The notes under the pieces were generated by a model. It was not told the origin of the DNA. It did not search any database and worked only from the letters and a program-made list of their open reading frames with translations. A stretch of 30,863 bases of DNA from Gnetum montanum (Eukaryota > Streptophyta > Gnetopsida > Gnetales > Gnetaceae): contig MNCI01009116.1 of assembly GCA_015680685.1 (NCBI GenBank), forward strand, positions 173,735 to 204,597. Reading direction: 5' to 3'. Below are positions 9,502 through 18,874 of this stretch, one piece after another (position 1 is the first letter of the stretch; the number at the start of each line of letters is the position of its first letter). The translations under genes and the position numbers were made by a program.

Positions 9502-10728
9502 TTGAACCCAAAATTGAAGCAAGTCATCAAAGATGAAATCAAGCAGTTTCTGAAAGCGGGGTTCATCTACTCCATTGTAGATAGTGAATGGGTTAGCCCA
9601 CTCGTTATTATGCCCAAGAAGGGTGGCAAATGTATAGATTTTCGATTGCTCAACATGGCTGCTTTCAAGGATCACTTCCCGCTTCCATTTGTGAACCAAG
9701 TGTTGGATACCATCGCAAGGCATTGTTATTATAGCTTTTTGGATGGTTATAGTGGCTATAACCAAATCCAAATCACACATGAAGACCAAGACAAAACAAC
9801 ATTTACAAGTTCCTGGGGAACTTTCACATACAAAAAGATGCCCTTTGGCCTGTGTAATGCACCTGCCACTTTCCAACACCTTGTCCTCAGCATCTTCCAG
9901 CAGCAAATTGGCAATGGCTTAAAAGTCTTCATGGATGACTTCTCTACCTATGGAGCCACATTTGAACAAGCCTTGAACTGCCTTGAGCAAGTTCTGAAAA
10001 GATGTATAGAAACAAATCTATGGCTCAACTGGCAAAAGAGCCACTTGATGGTCCAAGAGGGCACTTTTCTGGGGCACTGTATTTCACAAGTAGGGATTAG
10101 CATGGATCCTAAAAAAATCAGGGTCATCCAAGGAATCACCAAGCAACCAAGCACTATAAAAGATGTACAATCATTCCTTGGTCACACTGGTTACTATCAG
10201 CGCTTCATCGAAAATTTCTCAAAGATTGCCAAGCTGTTGGTGGAACTCACAAAGAAAGCTGCTCCATTCATTTGGACTAGTGAATGTGAATCTACATTCC
10301 AAATGCTTAAATAGAAACTCATAGAAACTCCAATTCTATGGGCACCTGATTGGTCCAGACCCTTTCACATCATGACGGATGCATCCAACTATGTGTTGGG
10401 AGCCATGCTTACACAGTGGGACGACCAGAGACATCCATACTATATCCACTATGCAAGTCATAGCATTGTGGGTGCTCAGCTTAACTACACCACCACTGAA
10501 AATGAGTTAATGGTGGTGGTGTTTGCCTTGGAAAAGTTCTGACACTATCTACTCGAGTACAAGGTGTTTGTGCATACCAACCATAGTGCCATCAGGTTCC
10601 TGATGAACAAACCAATGATGAGCCCCCATATCATACGGTGGCTAATGATTCTTCAGGAATTTGACCTCGCTATGGTAGACCAGAAGGGAACCAAAAATGT
10701 GGTTGTTGACCACTTGTCTTGGTTGTGA
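9502..10728 (+). pseudogene. pol: Reverse transcriptase - RNase H (pol)
   Basis: RT would copy the element RNA into DNA, and RNase H would remove the RNA strand. RT is open for 270 residues (9502-10314). Motifs in order are SEWVSPLVIMPKKGGK, the first catalytic Asp in SFLDGYSGYNQI, the MPFGLCNAPATFQ block, FMDDFSTYG with both catalytic Asp, FLGHCIS, and QSFLGHTGYYQRFI. A TAG at 10312 ends it. RNase H follows in the same frame: FHIMTDASN (first Asp present), TENELMVVVFALEKF (Glu present), VHTNHSAIRF, where the usual Asp is Asn (AAC at 10576-10578), and VVVDHLSWL before the TGA at 10726. The RT core is well kept but RNase H is probably dead. The closest family match is the Athila group, from established motif order and my recognition, not a search. 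Confidence 0.88.
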
Positions 10729-12063
10729 TGGATAATGCAGAATAGGAGGAGCCACTCTTTGACCAATTTCTAGATGAACTCCTTTTCGCAGGAGCGATCA
10801 ATACGCAGGTGCCCAAAGAATTACCTTGGTTCAGCCACATCCTCACCTATGTCACAACCTAGGAATTTCCAAAGGAGTGGGACTATTGGCAAAAACAACA
10901 GTTTCTCCATAAGGCCAAGCGCTTCATGAAAATCAACGACCATCTTTATAAGGTATGTGCAAATGGCCTGGTTCGATGGTGCATCCCTAATGATGATACA
11001 CTCCACATCCTCCAAGATGCTCATGAGGACCCTTGTGGGGGCCACTATGCTAGATGACTCATGGCCATTAAGATCCTGCTTGTAGGATATTACTAGCCTA
11101 CACTCTTTAGGGATGCATAATGGTTCGCCCGCTCCTATAGACAATGTTAGAGAGACGGTGGGATGTCTACACAAATGGAGGGACCTCAACTGTGGATCCA
11201 ACCATTGGAGCCCTTTGACATTTGGGGCATCGACTTCATGGGTCCCATCACACCCATGTCCAATGGGAAGGCATACATCATTGTCACTATTGACTACTAC
11301 ACAAAGTGGGTAAAGGCGGCAGCCATCATCGACTGTTCCTCAAACACCGCTGCACGATTTGTCCAACAACAAATCATAAATAGGTTTGTAGTGCCACGTT
11401 CACTCATCTCAGACAATGGAACACATTTCACGGGCATCACTTTTCATAAACTCATGCAACACTTGGGGGTTACTCATAAATTTACAACACCTTATCACCC
11501 CCAAGCCAACGGGCAAGTTGAAGTCATTACCAAAATCCTCACTCGAACCATCAGTAAATATAGGAGGGACTGGAGCACTAAACTTAACAATGCCCTTTGG
11601 ACCTATTACTCCACCTGGAAACTTCTTATAGGTTACTCCCCTTATGAGTTAGTGTACGGGAAGCTGCTGAAACTTCCAATCTAGGTAGAGCTCCGAACAC
11701 TATCTACAGCTAGTGACTTAGGCCTTGACCTACCACTAGCACAACATGAACGACTTATCAACCTAAGTGTGCTAGATGAGAATCGATTAGTNGAACCCCA
11801 CACATGTACCATAATGGACCAAGTTTCAAACACTGTGGAAAGGATCCTACATTGTCTCTGAAACCTTCCCATTCAGGGCCTTGCTTATACAAAAACCTGA
11901 GGACCCCACAAGAACACAGTTGGTCAATAGGCAACAATTAAAACCTTTCCACGAGCTTCATCAATCCAGTGCTACTGCCTTAGCATTACAAGAACAGCCT
12001 TGTTCCGTCTTTCAGGTCTCCTCCTCCCAGCCTAGTCATGGGGAAGACCACTCACCATGCTAA
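10728..12063 (+). pseudogene. Integrase (pol C-terminus)
   Basis: Integrase would insert the cDNA. The frame starts just after RNase H and carries stops at 10743, 10860, 11055 and others. The zinc finger has both His (DAHEDPCGGHYA), but its first Cys is Tyr (SYRQC), and a TAG follows the second Cys. The core from 11163 keeps the DDE triad: Asp in WGIDFMGP, Asp in LISDNGTHF, and Glu in NGQVEV, with 35 residues between the last two. A TAG at 11682 and a frame change precede the C-terminal end (LWKGSYIVSE, LVNRQQLKPFHEL), which ends at 12061-12063. Compared with the family, a stretch between the NRL motif (near 11785) and the LWKG motif (near 11835) appears deleted. There is an N at 11792. Confidence 0.85.
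11792..11792. other. Undetermined base
   Basis: A single N inside the integrase C-terminal region. Confidence 0.99.
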
Positions 12064-12670
12064 TCCACTCTACTAATCTCCTCACCATTTTTGGAACTTT
12101 TTTGTTTTACACTTTTTTGTTTTTCAACATCGTTCGTATGTTTGCCAATTCTTACTCACTTTTTCTTTCTTTCTTTAATTACTTTTTTGTTTCTTTGTTT
12201 GCTTATTTATGTGTGTGTGTGTGTTTACTTTTCAGTTGGTTACTAATCAATCGTCTTATTGTCATCAAATGTGTGGCGTGGTTGGTTTTCATTGCAATGG
12301 GTCATGTGAAATGGTCCACCTATTTTATCTTGTTCCCACTCTCGCATTGTTGTTCTTGGAATTTACGTCTACTTTCATCTCATAAAATTGGTAGTGAGTC
12401 CACGTCATCCATCCATTCATCCACTCCATGGTTTTCCTCCCTTTGGAAACATGCAAACCCCCTTCACTTAAAAACATTTTAATTAATTTATGACTTGTGT
12501 AGTTCCCAGACTTGGGGATGACTCAATGGTTTGAATTAGGTGTGACTTCAAAGGGAATGCAACGTTCGTTGTACTCTTCTGTCCCCTGGGTTGCGAAAGT
12601 GTTCTCACGGATTTCTTACCACTCCAAGTTCTTTTATAAAAGAAAGATCCTTAGCAATTTGACCCTGCAT

Positions 12671-12729
12671 GGTGTGGTCCTCATCACCAAAACACAAAAA
12701 AAAAAATGTATGAGGATTCAAAGCACACC
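12671..12729 (+). repeat. Hairpin unit 1 of a direct repeat pair
   Basis: An outer stem pairs GGTGTG (12671-12676) with CACACC (12724-12729). An inner stem pairs TCCTCAT (12678-12684) with ATGAGGA (12710-12716) around an A-rich loop. A 7-base bulge TTCAAAG (12717-12723) lies on the 3' side. Unit 2 repeats the design. Confidence 0.65.
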
Positions 12730-12769
12730 CCTTGGTCAAATGCATGCAAATCAGCATGGGTCTTTGCAT

Positions 12770-12840
12770 GGTGTGGTTCCCACAAAATAAAAATAACAAT
12801 AAAAATAAAATCATAACTATGTGGGAATTCAAAGCACACC
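12770..12840 (+). repeat. Hairpin unit 2 of a direct repeat pair
   Basis: The outer stem is GGTGTG (12770-12775) with CACACC (12835-12840). The inner stem is TTCCCACA (12777-12784) with TGTGGGAA (12820-12827), around an A/T-rich loop. The same bulge TTCAAAG lies at 12828-12834. The inner arms differ from unit 1 at three paired positions, each time on both sides. Confidence 0.65.
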
Positions 12841-13621
12841 CCTTAGCCCACCTCTCACAAGCCACTAGCACTAGTTATGGGACTAGCTTGTCCCCTCTAA
12901 CTTAGTCCCGTTTCACTTTCTTCCTCTCACGCATGTTGGAGTGGTGGTTCTCTGTGGGTGCATTCTTGTCCTCTTGGGCGTGGATGAGTCTTCACATGTT
13001 GCTACGATGTCAATGTATGTGGTTGGTTTTGGGTCTGAATTCAGGAAAGGTCCTATCAGGTCACTTAATCACTACTTTACATGGGGTTTCATGTGATCGA
13101 TAACCGGAATTCCAACTCCCACTTCTCTCTCTTCACCCATTTCTCTCCATGACTCACCTCACTACGTGTCTTATGTTTTAATGATTTGTCATGATTTCTG
13201 TGAACCCATAATGCTTCAACGGGTTCTCATGGATGTGGTTCTTAACTCGCAGTCACCGTTCGTTCACTCTGGGGCCCACGGACTCTGGTGTTGATGGTAT
13301 GCAAGGGCTACTAAGGCTACTGCTTCCTATGGAGAGGACCCACTTGCATATTCCTAGTTCCGTTTGTTAGTCTCCCATCCTCTTAATGTTGTTAGTTGAT
13401 TGTTTCTACACTCACCATTTCTCGAACTCTTCTCCGCAGAGTTCTTTCTCACAACATTCCCCTACCTGTGACTCTTTTTCTCACCCCACTTACCTTCCTC
13501 TATCCCTCAACTGAGTCCCTGGTCTCTTAGCTCTTCAACCACCCCAATTTGGCATTTTAATTCCATGTTTCAGGCTTTTATCCTTTGGTCAACGCTGGTC
13601 AACGAGAGCAACACCCCTACG

Positions 13622-13677
13622 TATACGCGACCGTGTATACGCAGCCCCATTGATGCAGCGCACAAAAACTATATATA
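13622..13677 (+). promoter_or_regulatory. Internal U3-like core promoter upstream of ORF3
   Basis: Bases 13622-13657 align without gaps with U3 of the 3' LTR (17173-17208), with 28 of 36 identical, including a run of 13 matches (TATACGCAGCCCC). Immediately downstream, ACAAAAACTATATATACGA resembles LTR A's core promoter (1039-1055). TATATATA is at 13670-13677. The order upstream box then TATA is as in the LTRs, with a shorter spacing. This would give a start site near 13700, about 400 bases before ORF3's ATG. Confidence 0.55.
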
Positions 13678-13825
13678 CGACTGTCGCACGATGGATTTTA
13701 GCCATTCTTGCACACCAAACGAGGGAATTTTTCCATTTTTTTTAACTCACCTCTTTTTTCCAAGCACTTACGTTTTCTATCGTGAGTCCTAATCACCTTA
13801 TCCTTTCCCTCTTTCGCAACCAAAG

Positions 13826-14117
13826 GTATGCTTTTCATTATGGGGCGGGGGGGGGGGGGGGGNNNNNNNNNNCTATAATCATTAAAAATTAAAATTATTA
13901 AAAGACTTTATACCTCTTAAGAGAAGAAAAAAAAACAATAGTTTAAACTCCAACTCATGCCTTATTTTTTTTTTGTTTTTAACCCATCAACTAAACCTTC
14001 GGGAAATTTAATGGGATGCACGTGCCAACACCATAACTTAGTCAAACTGAGAAGGTGTATGAGGGTCATTTTGAGCAACTTATGCACAATTTAATTAATG
14101 GTTATGTTTGATTGTAG
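13826..14117 (+). other. Putative leader intron before ORF3
   Basis: A good donor (CCAAAG/GTATGC, cut after 13825) and an acceptor (TTTGATTGTAG/ATG, cut after 14117) flank 292 nt that include the assembly gap, so the true length is unknown. Splicing would place the leader from about 13700 directly at ORF3's ATG. No branch point is clear. This is inferred only from the site sequences. Confidence 0.4.
13847..13872. other. G16 run followed by a 10-N assembly gap
   Basis: G at 13847-13862, then N at 13863-13872. The run is probably where sequencing or assembly failed, and the true gap size cannot be read. Confidence 0.95.
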
Positions 14118-16902
14118 ATGGCACCAAAACCAAGGCATCCAAGGGGAGAAGGACCATCACAACCAAGGGACAAGTGACCAAGAATGGGAAGAGGATGAGG
14201 TGTGCAGCACCCAAAGCACGCGGAGGGTTCCCATGCAACTGGCCCCCTCCACGAAGGACCTGATGTGGAATTTGTTCATTAGATTCCTGAAGAGGAGATC
14301 CCCAGTGAACAATCGCAAGGGGATGAGACTTCGATGATAGCACCACGGCTTGAGGTCACCTTGAACCAGGCATGTCTTGACACTATTAGGCCAAGGGAGG
14401 TGCAACAAATGGTCCTGCAAGAGTTGAACTTTGGACCATTTCTTGAGAATGCACCAGAAGATGTAAAGCTCCAATTGCAAAACTCACCTATGTGGCCAAT
14501 CATCACATCTAGTGGTGAATGGTATTTAGGAGAGACTTATCTCTTATGGACAAATCGGCAATCGTGGTCCAGAGTAAGAATCAAGGACGTCTATGTCTCT
14601 TACTTTGCGAAAGTGATCACACAAGCTCTGGGGTTGCCAAAGACTAGAGCTAATGTGGCAGAGATCCTTAAGCAACCAGATCCTAAGGTAAAAGGGGAGT
14701 GGATCAGGCAGTGCTATGGGGTGGATCGCAAAGAGTTCGAAACTTTGACCACCGTAGAGAGGGTATATTCAAAAATTGCATCTTACCATTTGAATCTAAT
14801 GGTAAGACCCAGCAAGATCGCTACCTTCTCCACTCATGCATGTGCCGCTCTAAGCGAAAAATTTCCAATGAGCCTTCCACAATTGTTATTTTTGAAGATT
14901 GAGAAAAGGTTAGCTAAAAGTGAATGTGGAAGGCAGGCTTTACCCTTTCCCTACTTAATTAGGAAATTATGCAAACGGGCAAGGATAGCACGATACGCCA
15001 ACGATACACTTCGGCATGCCTCGATTACCTCATGGTGAGAGATGATGAAAGATAAGACTCCGACCACCACACAAACTGAGGAAGAGCAGCAACCACCTCC
15101 ACCACCTGTGAAAACAACGAGGTCGAGTTTGCAAAAAATCATAAAACATATACGCAAAATCTAACAATCGCTCTTGAGCCAACAAGAGCAATTTGTAGGG
15201 ATCGATGGAGGAGAAGACCCTTCAGTTTATTGCCCTGTAATGAGCCATCTAGAGCAAGTGGCTCGATCAGTAAGTCTGCTGGAGAGAGTAGGGTCGATGT
15301 TCTCTGTCGCCTGAACACAAGTACCCGCAAGAACTGATCCTAGTGTTCGAGAAGTAACAGTCTCCACCCAATAGTTATTTCCTGAAATTTCAAGGAATGC
15401 TGCTACTTTTTTAGTACGCTTGGAGGATGGAGAGGGGGCAACTATCCTGGTAATGTAGCACCAAGGATAGGAAATAGCAACTGAAGTGGTTGCTAACATG
15501 ATTGCTATGACCCTTAATGCATCGGTGACACTTGTACTAGATGTACATGGACTTGAAGATGTACAGGTGTCCGTAGAGACTTCATGTAGCAAGATCGATG
15601 CAGCCCAACATGAAGAACTATTGGACCGACTAGTGGGAATTGGGCAACTGCTTCCGAATGTCTTTGATCTTCCAGATAACATCACTGCAACCCAATCGGA
15701 GCTGCTCTCAGCAAGGGGTAAGAGCCTCATCTTGAAGGGGCAACTCGAAGTATCTCAAGCAAATTGTCAACGCTTGGTGACAGAAGTTGCCTAATTAAGA
15801 GCCCAACTTGCTGATCTAGCGCTCCTCAACTATGCACTCACCAGAGATGAAGCTTTTCAACAGCTTCAAGTCAAACTCCAGATAGTTAAGGATGAGCAAG
15901 AGTAGGCAATATTTGATAAGTCCTTGACAGATGCTCATACATATCATCTAAACAAGGACTTGATGGAGGTTCACCAGGAGAATGTCAGGTTGACCATGGA
16001 AGTTCATCACCTACGTAATGTTGGTGTTGAAAATCAGCACATGAAAAATTTTATCCACCAATAGTAAGAGGAGCTAGCCAGGGTAAACAATGATGTGAGG
16101 AGGTTGGCCGCCGAAAATCGAAATCTATCTATGGAGGAGGTTTGAGCCTTACGAAAAAAATCGGCCATCGAAATTGCTGCTTGGAAAAATGAAGCCCTTA
16201 AGTTTGAAAAAGTTAAAAATCATTACAGGGATCAAGTGGGATTGCAGAAGGAAGTGAATGAAAAGTAGATTCAAGCTGTAAAGGCTAAATTGAACCAAGC
16301 ACTCCAATAGCTCCGAGAAGGAGGTGAGGTGTGGCAACCCATCTTTGATGGATTGAACGCCTACAACTAGGCTGAGATATGTCTCAAGGAACTGCAGGTT
16401 GAAAAAATGACAGAGTATAAGGAGTTGGTCAACCTTGTATTCTTTATACGAGGGCGAGTTCCAAGAGTATAAAGCGACAAAACAAAAATTGGAAATAACA
16501 AATGAGGAACTTGAGGTTCTTCGCAAGTGTTTTGAAGGGCAACATGCGGTCGTTGAGAACTTGGCTCCACAAATGAATGACTATCAGTAGCTGTAGACAT
16601 CAATCCAAGCATTCGATATCGAACAAAAACAGTTCGCGACCTAGTTTGTCAATCTAAAAGAACTCTTCCCTGCACTTCCATGCCCTTGGGAGGTTCTAGT
16701 CCCAGCACACATTAGTAAAGCTTCTTGGACAATGAACAATCCCAGAAGCAAGGAAGAGAAAATGAAGGCTCTCTTGGAGGTTTTTCGGTTGCCTCCAGAA
16801 GTTGCAATTGCTGCGGGACAACCATTTTCTGTGCTGCTGCCACCACATGCACCAGAGGCTGGTGAAGGTTTGTCAAAACCATTGCCACCAGGGATGGTGT
16901 GA
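14118..16902 (+). pseudogene. ORF3: plant-transposon-type domain plus long coiled coil
   Basis: One frame runs from the ATG at 14118 to about 16430 with 17 in-frame stops, then shifts by one base and ends at the TGA at 16900. That is roughly 920 codons. The best-kept part (14334-15038, 234 codons) resembles the 'putative plant transposon protein' domain found in Athila ORFs. It contains WPIITSSGEWYLGE, LPKTRANVAEIL and the PFPYLI-x-KLC-KRAR motif near its end. Next comes a Thr/Glu/Pro-rich linker, then from about 15590 a long Glu/Gln/Leu-rich heptad-like region. The tail has PAHI, EKMKALLEVF and LPPEVA. I see no signal peptide or membrane segment, so the name envelope does not fit. Its role is unknown. 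It follows the internal promoter block and the putative intron. Element A keeps the same C-terminal tail at 420-686. Confidence 0.7.
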
Positions 16903-17098
16903 TCTCCTCCAACAATTTTTGCATCTTTCAGAATAACAAAGAATCTAGGATCGTTGGGGTGTTCAATTTTGTCTCTGAACACCACCATTTTGTAATTCAT
17001 TCTTCTCTGTACACCTAGGCACTTGGTGCGTCAGTAAAGTTGGTGTTGTGTCATGTATGTTGTAATAAGAACTTCATACCTTCCAAATTGTAATGAAA

Positions 17099-17132
17099 CT
17101 CGAGGATGAGTTTTCACTCAGTCGTGGGGGTA
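17099..17132 (+). other. Pre-LTR conserved block with polypurine tract
   Basis: CTCGAGGATGAGTTTTCA, then CAGTCGTGGGGGTA directly before the 3' LTR. It is the likely plus-strand primer site, though only five consecutive G make up the tract, which is short for this function. Confidence 0.65.
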
Positions 17133-17257
17133 TGATGAAGTGCTAAGCAGTCGATGTGTTGACTAGGTTGCATATACGAGGCCCCATATACGCAGCCCCG
17201 TCGACGCATTTGTCCATGTGTCTATGTGGCCTCGTTTACGTAGCACCTGTTTTAGCC

Positions 17258-17265
17258 TATAAATA
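17258..17265 (+). promoter_or_regulatory. TATA box, 3' LTR
   Basis: CCTATAAATAAGTGTGC, as in the 5' LTR. In principle it can start transcripts into the right flank. Confidence 0.65.
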
Positions 17266-17433
17266 AGTGTGCTCTCGTCACAGTTAGGTATCTTTTTGGT
17301 AGTTGTAGCAAAGCTCTTGCAGTCTGTTCTTGCGAGAGTTAGAATATTTTCCAAGTGCCCGCAGTAGGTGTGAGAAAGGCGTCTGGCTCTTTATTCAAGC
17401 ACTAATGTACCTGAGCCCATTGGTGTGACCGGC

Positions 17434-17439
17434 AATAAA
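17434..17439 (+). terminator. Poly(A) signal, 3' LTR
   Basis: GGCAATAAAGACAAGC, at the conserved position. It would end the element's transcript. Confidence 0.55.
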
Positions 17440-18007
17440 GACAAGCTTTTCAAGCATTTCTTGCAGCATTTGGACTTAGTCATTTGAGCATTTAATAGTT
17501 TAATATTTCTATGTTTTAATAATTCCTTAAGTTTTTATTGTTATCACTTCAATCATCATCGCTCTTTTATATCTTGTAGAAACCATAAGTACGACCATCT
17601 CGAATGTAAACCCAACATTTGGCAACCCAATGACACTTAATGTCTGGTAACCCAGTAGTGGTTAGGGGATGCTCAGGATGTGCACGGAAAATGGGATCAG
17701 ATGCTTATGTTAGGAACAATTAAGAGATAGAATAGAGTAATTATAGATTAATGCAATATTCCATTCCTTACACTTCACTTCAAGAATTAGACTCTAGAAG
17801 ATAAAGAGAAAAGTCATAAAAATCATTTGCCTCAATTTCACTTAACACCACAAGTGAGGTTGGGAAGACAACGACTGTTCTAACACAAGGTTTTGCTGGT
17901 TAGAGTTTGGTGTATGCAAGTGCTTACAGTCTACGAAATTCAACCGAGTCACGTGTGAACGCCCGTGATTTGCATGGTTGGGCGTAGGGATACCTCACTA
18001 CTCATCA

Positions 18008-18012
18008 ATTTA
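18008..18012. repeat. Target site duplication ATTTA (right copy)
   Basis: Identical to 4955-4959. Confidence 0.85.
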
Positions 18013-18338
18013 GAAGAATAGGGATCAAAATCCACTTTCGATTATCGAGTAATAAAAGCATTACATTGATCTGTAAGAACTTTAAGATCCAATAATGTTA
18101 ATTTCATAATATTCAAGGATAGCTTTAATCATTAGTGTAAAATCTTTATTCGGCAAAATAAATCCAATAATTTGCATAAATACATATTTAGAAATGATAT
18201 CATTTGACAAAGATTCTTACCTCTAAAGCCTAAAAAACATTAATATTCTCCATCTTCAAATCATTTATCATCAAAAAAAATTCTGCCACATTAACTTTAC
18301 AAGAAAGCCTCGATATTTACAAAACTTCAAACACCTTT

Positions 18339-18378
18339 CGATAATTATGTTCATTGGACGATAATTATGTTCATCGGA
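18339..18378. repeat. Tandem duplication, 2 x 20 bp
   Basis: CGATAATTATGTTCATTGGA is repeated at once with a single T to C change. Confidence 0.85.
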
Positions 18379-18507
18379 TGAAGGCTTCGTTAAGGAAGTT
18401 TTGAAAAAAAAAAAATCTATGTTTATTTTGGCCATTTATACGTGCCACCGCAACAACAACCAAAGAGAAAATCGAGATTTTCAAAATTACAATACGCGTC
18501 TCCGAAG

Positions 18508-18562
18508 TAGCTGGGTGATTAATTGGAGGAGGAATCAAGGTAACGTGGAAGGTTCAAATCCC
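18508..18562 (+). other. tRNA-like A and B boxes (possible SINE head)
   Basis: TAGCTGGGTGATTAATTGG resembles an A box. GGTTCAAATCCC, 43 bases downstream, fits the B box consensus very well, and A-rich sequence follows. No acceptor stem or anticodon arm is clear, so it is not a tRNA gene. No flanking duplication was found. Confidence 0.35.
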
Positions 18563-18730
18563 TTTTAAAAAAAACATTTTTAACGTTTCAAAATCAAAAG
18601 GCAAATAGCCGAAAAAAGAGCCTTACAAAGGAAGCAATTGCGTGCCCGCAGTTCTGGAAATTGCCTTCACACAAGTCAAATCCACTCAAAAGTCCAGCTC
18701 AGCAACCTGTTGCTGGGGCTTGTGAAATGC

Positions 18731-18738
18731 TATATTTC
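18731..18738 (+). promoter_or_regulatory. Possible TATA element of the CYSTM gene
   Basis: TATATTTC lies about 140 bases before the start codon, which leaves room for a 5' UTR of about 110 bases. It is a weak match with no other support. Confidence 0.25.
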
Positions 18739-18874
18739 ATTCATCCCTGCCCATCTCAATTTCCAATTCTTGATTAGTCATCGTTGTTCTCCAATTTCTA
18801 TCATATCCTTGCCGGAGTCACAGGGCATTTACGCACTGCGAAATTTGACACAGAATCCGACTTCTGTATCGGAG

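Larger units (their letters stand above)
12064..13584 (+). other. Non-coding spacer between integrase and ORF3 promoter block
   Basis: About 1.5 kb with no supported reading frame. It is pyrimidine-rich and T-rich at the start, with a short GT run near 12211-12225, two related hairpin units (12671-12840), and otherwise C/T-rich sequence. A long spacer after pol is usual in Athila-type elements. Confidence 0.6.
4960..18007 (+). mobile_element. Nearly complete, decayed Athila-type Ty3/gypsy retrotransposon
   Basis: The element is 13,048 nt, with LTRs at 4960-5862 and 17133-18007, ATTTA duplications on both sides, and a primer-binding site at 5864-5880. Its genes run gag, protease, RT-RNase H, integrase and ORF3, with a G-rich primer block before the 3' LTR. 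The order RT-RH-IN makes it Ty3/gypsy. The tRNA-Asp-type primer site, the RT sequence around FMDDFS, the IN sequence WGIDFMGP and the extra ORF after integrase point to the Athila/Tat (non-chromovirus) group. Every frame has stops, so it cannot move by itself. It contains a 10-N assembly gap and one N. Confidence 0.92.
17133..18007 (+). repeat. 3' LTR (875 nt)
   Basis: TGATGAAGTGC to CTCATCA, followed by the ATTTA duplication. TATA is at 17258-17265 and AATAAA at 17434-17439. Its end lies 867 bases upstream of the CYSTM start codon, in the same orientation. Confidence 0.92.
18013..18600. other. Flank between the element and the CYSTM gene
   Basis: AT-rich with no reading frame. It holds a 20-bp tandem duplication (18339-18378) and a tRNA-like box pair (18508-18562). 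Confidence 0.5.

Noticed and set aside
9421-9906. A 161-codon - strand frame
   Set aside because: It is a shadow of reverse transcriptase on the opposite strand.
12057-12482. A 141-codon hydrophobic frame after integrase, tempting as an envelope or membrane protein
   Set aside because: The region is T-rich with simple runs, which gives Phe/Leu-rich frames. It has no family motif and lies in the spacer that precedes the promoter block.
15227-15730. A 167-codon Ser-rich - strand frame
   Set aside because: It is antisense to ORF3, whose frame is supported by homology to element A's tail and by continuity.
16149-16526. A 125-codon - strand frame
   Set aside because: It is antisense to the ORF3 coiled-coil region.
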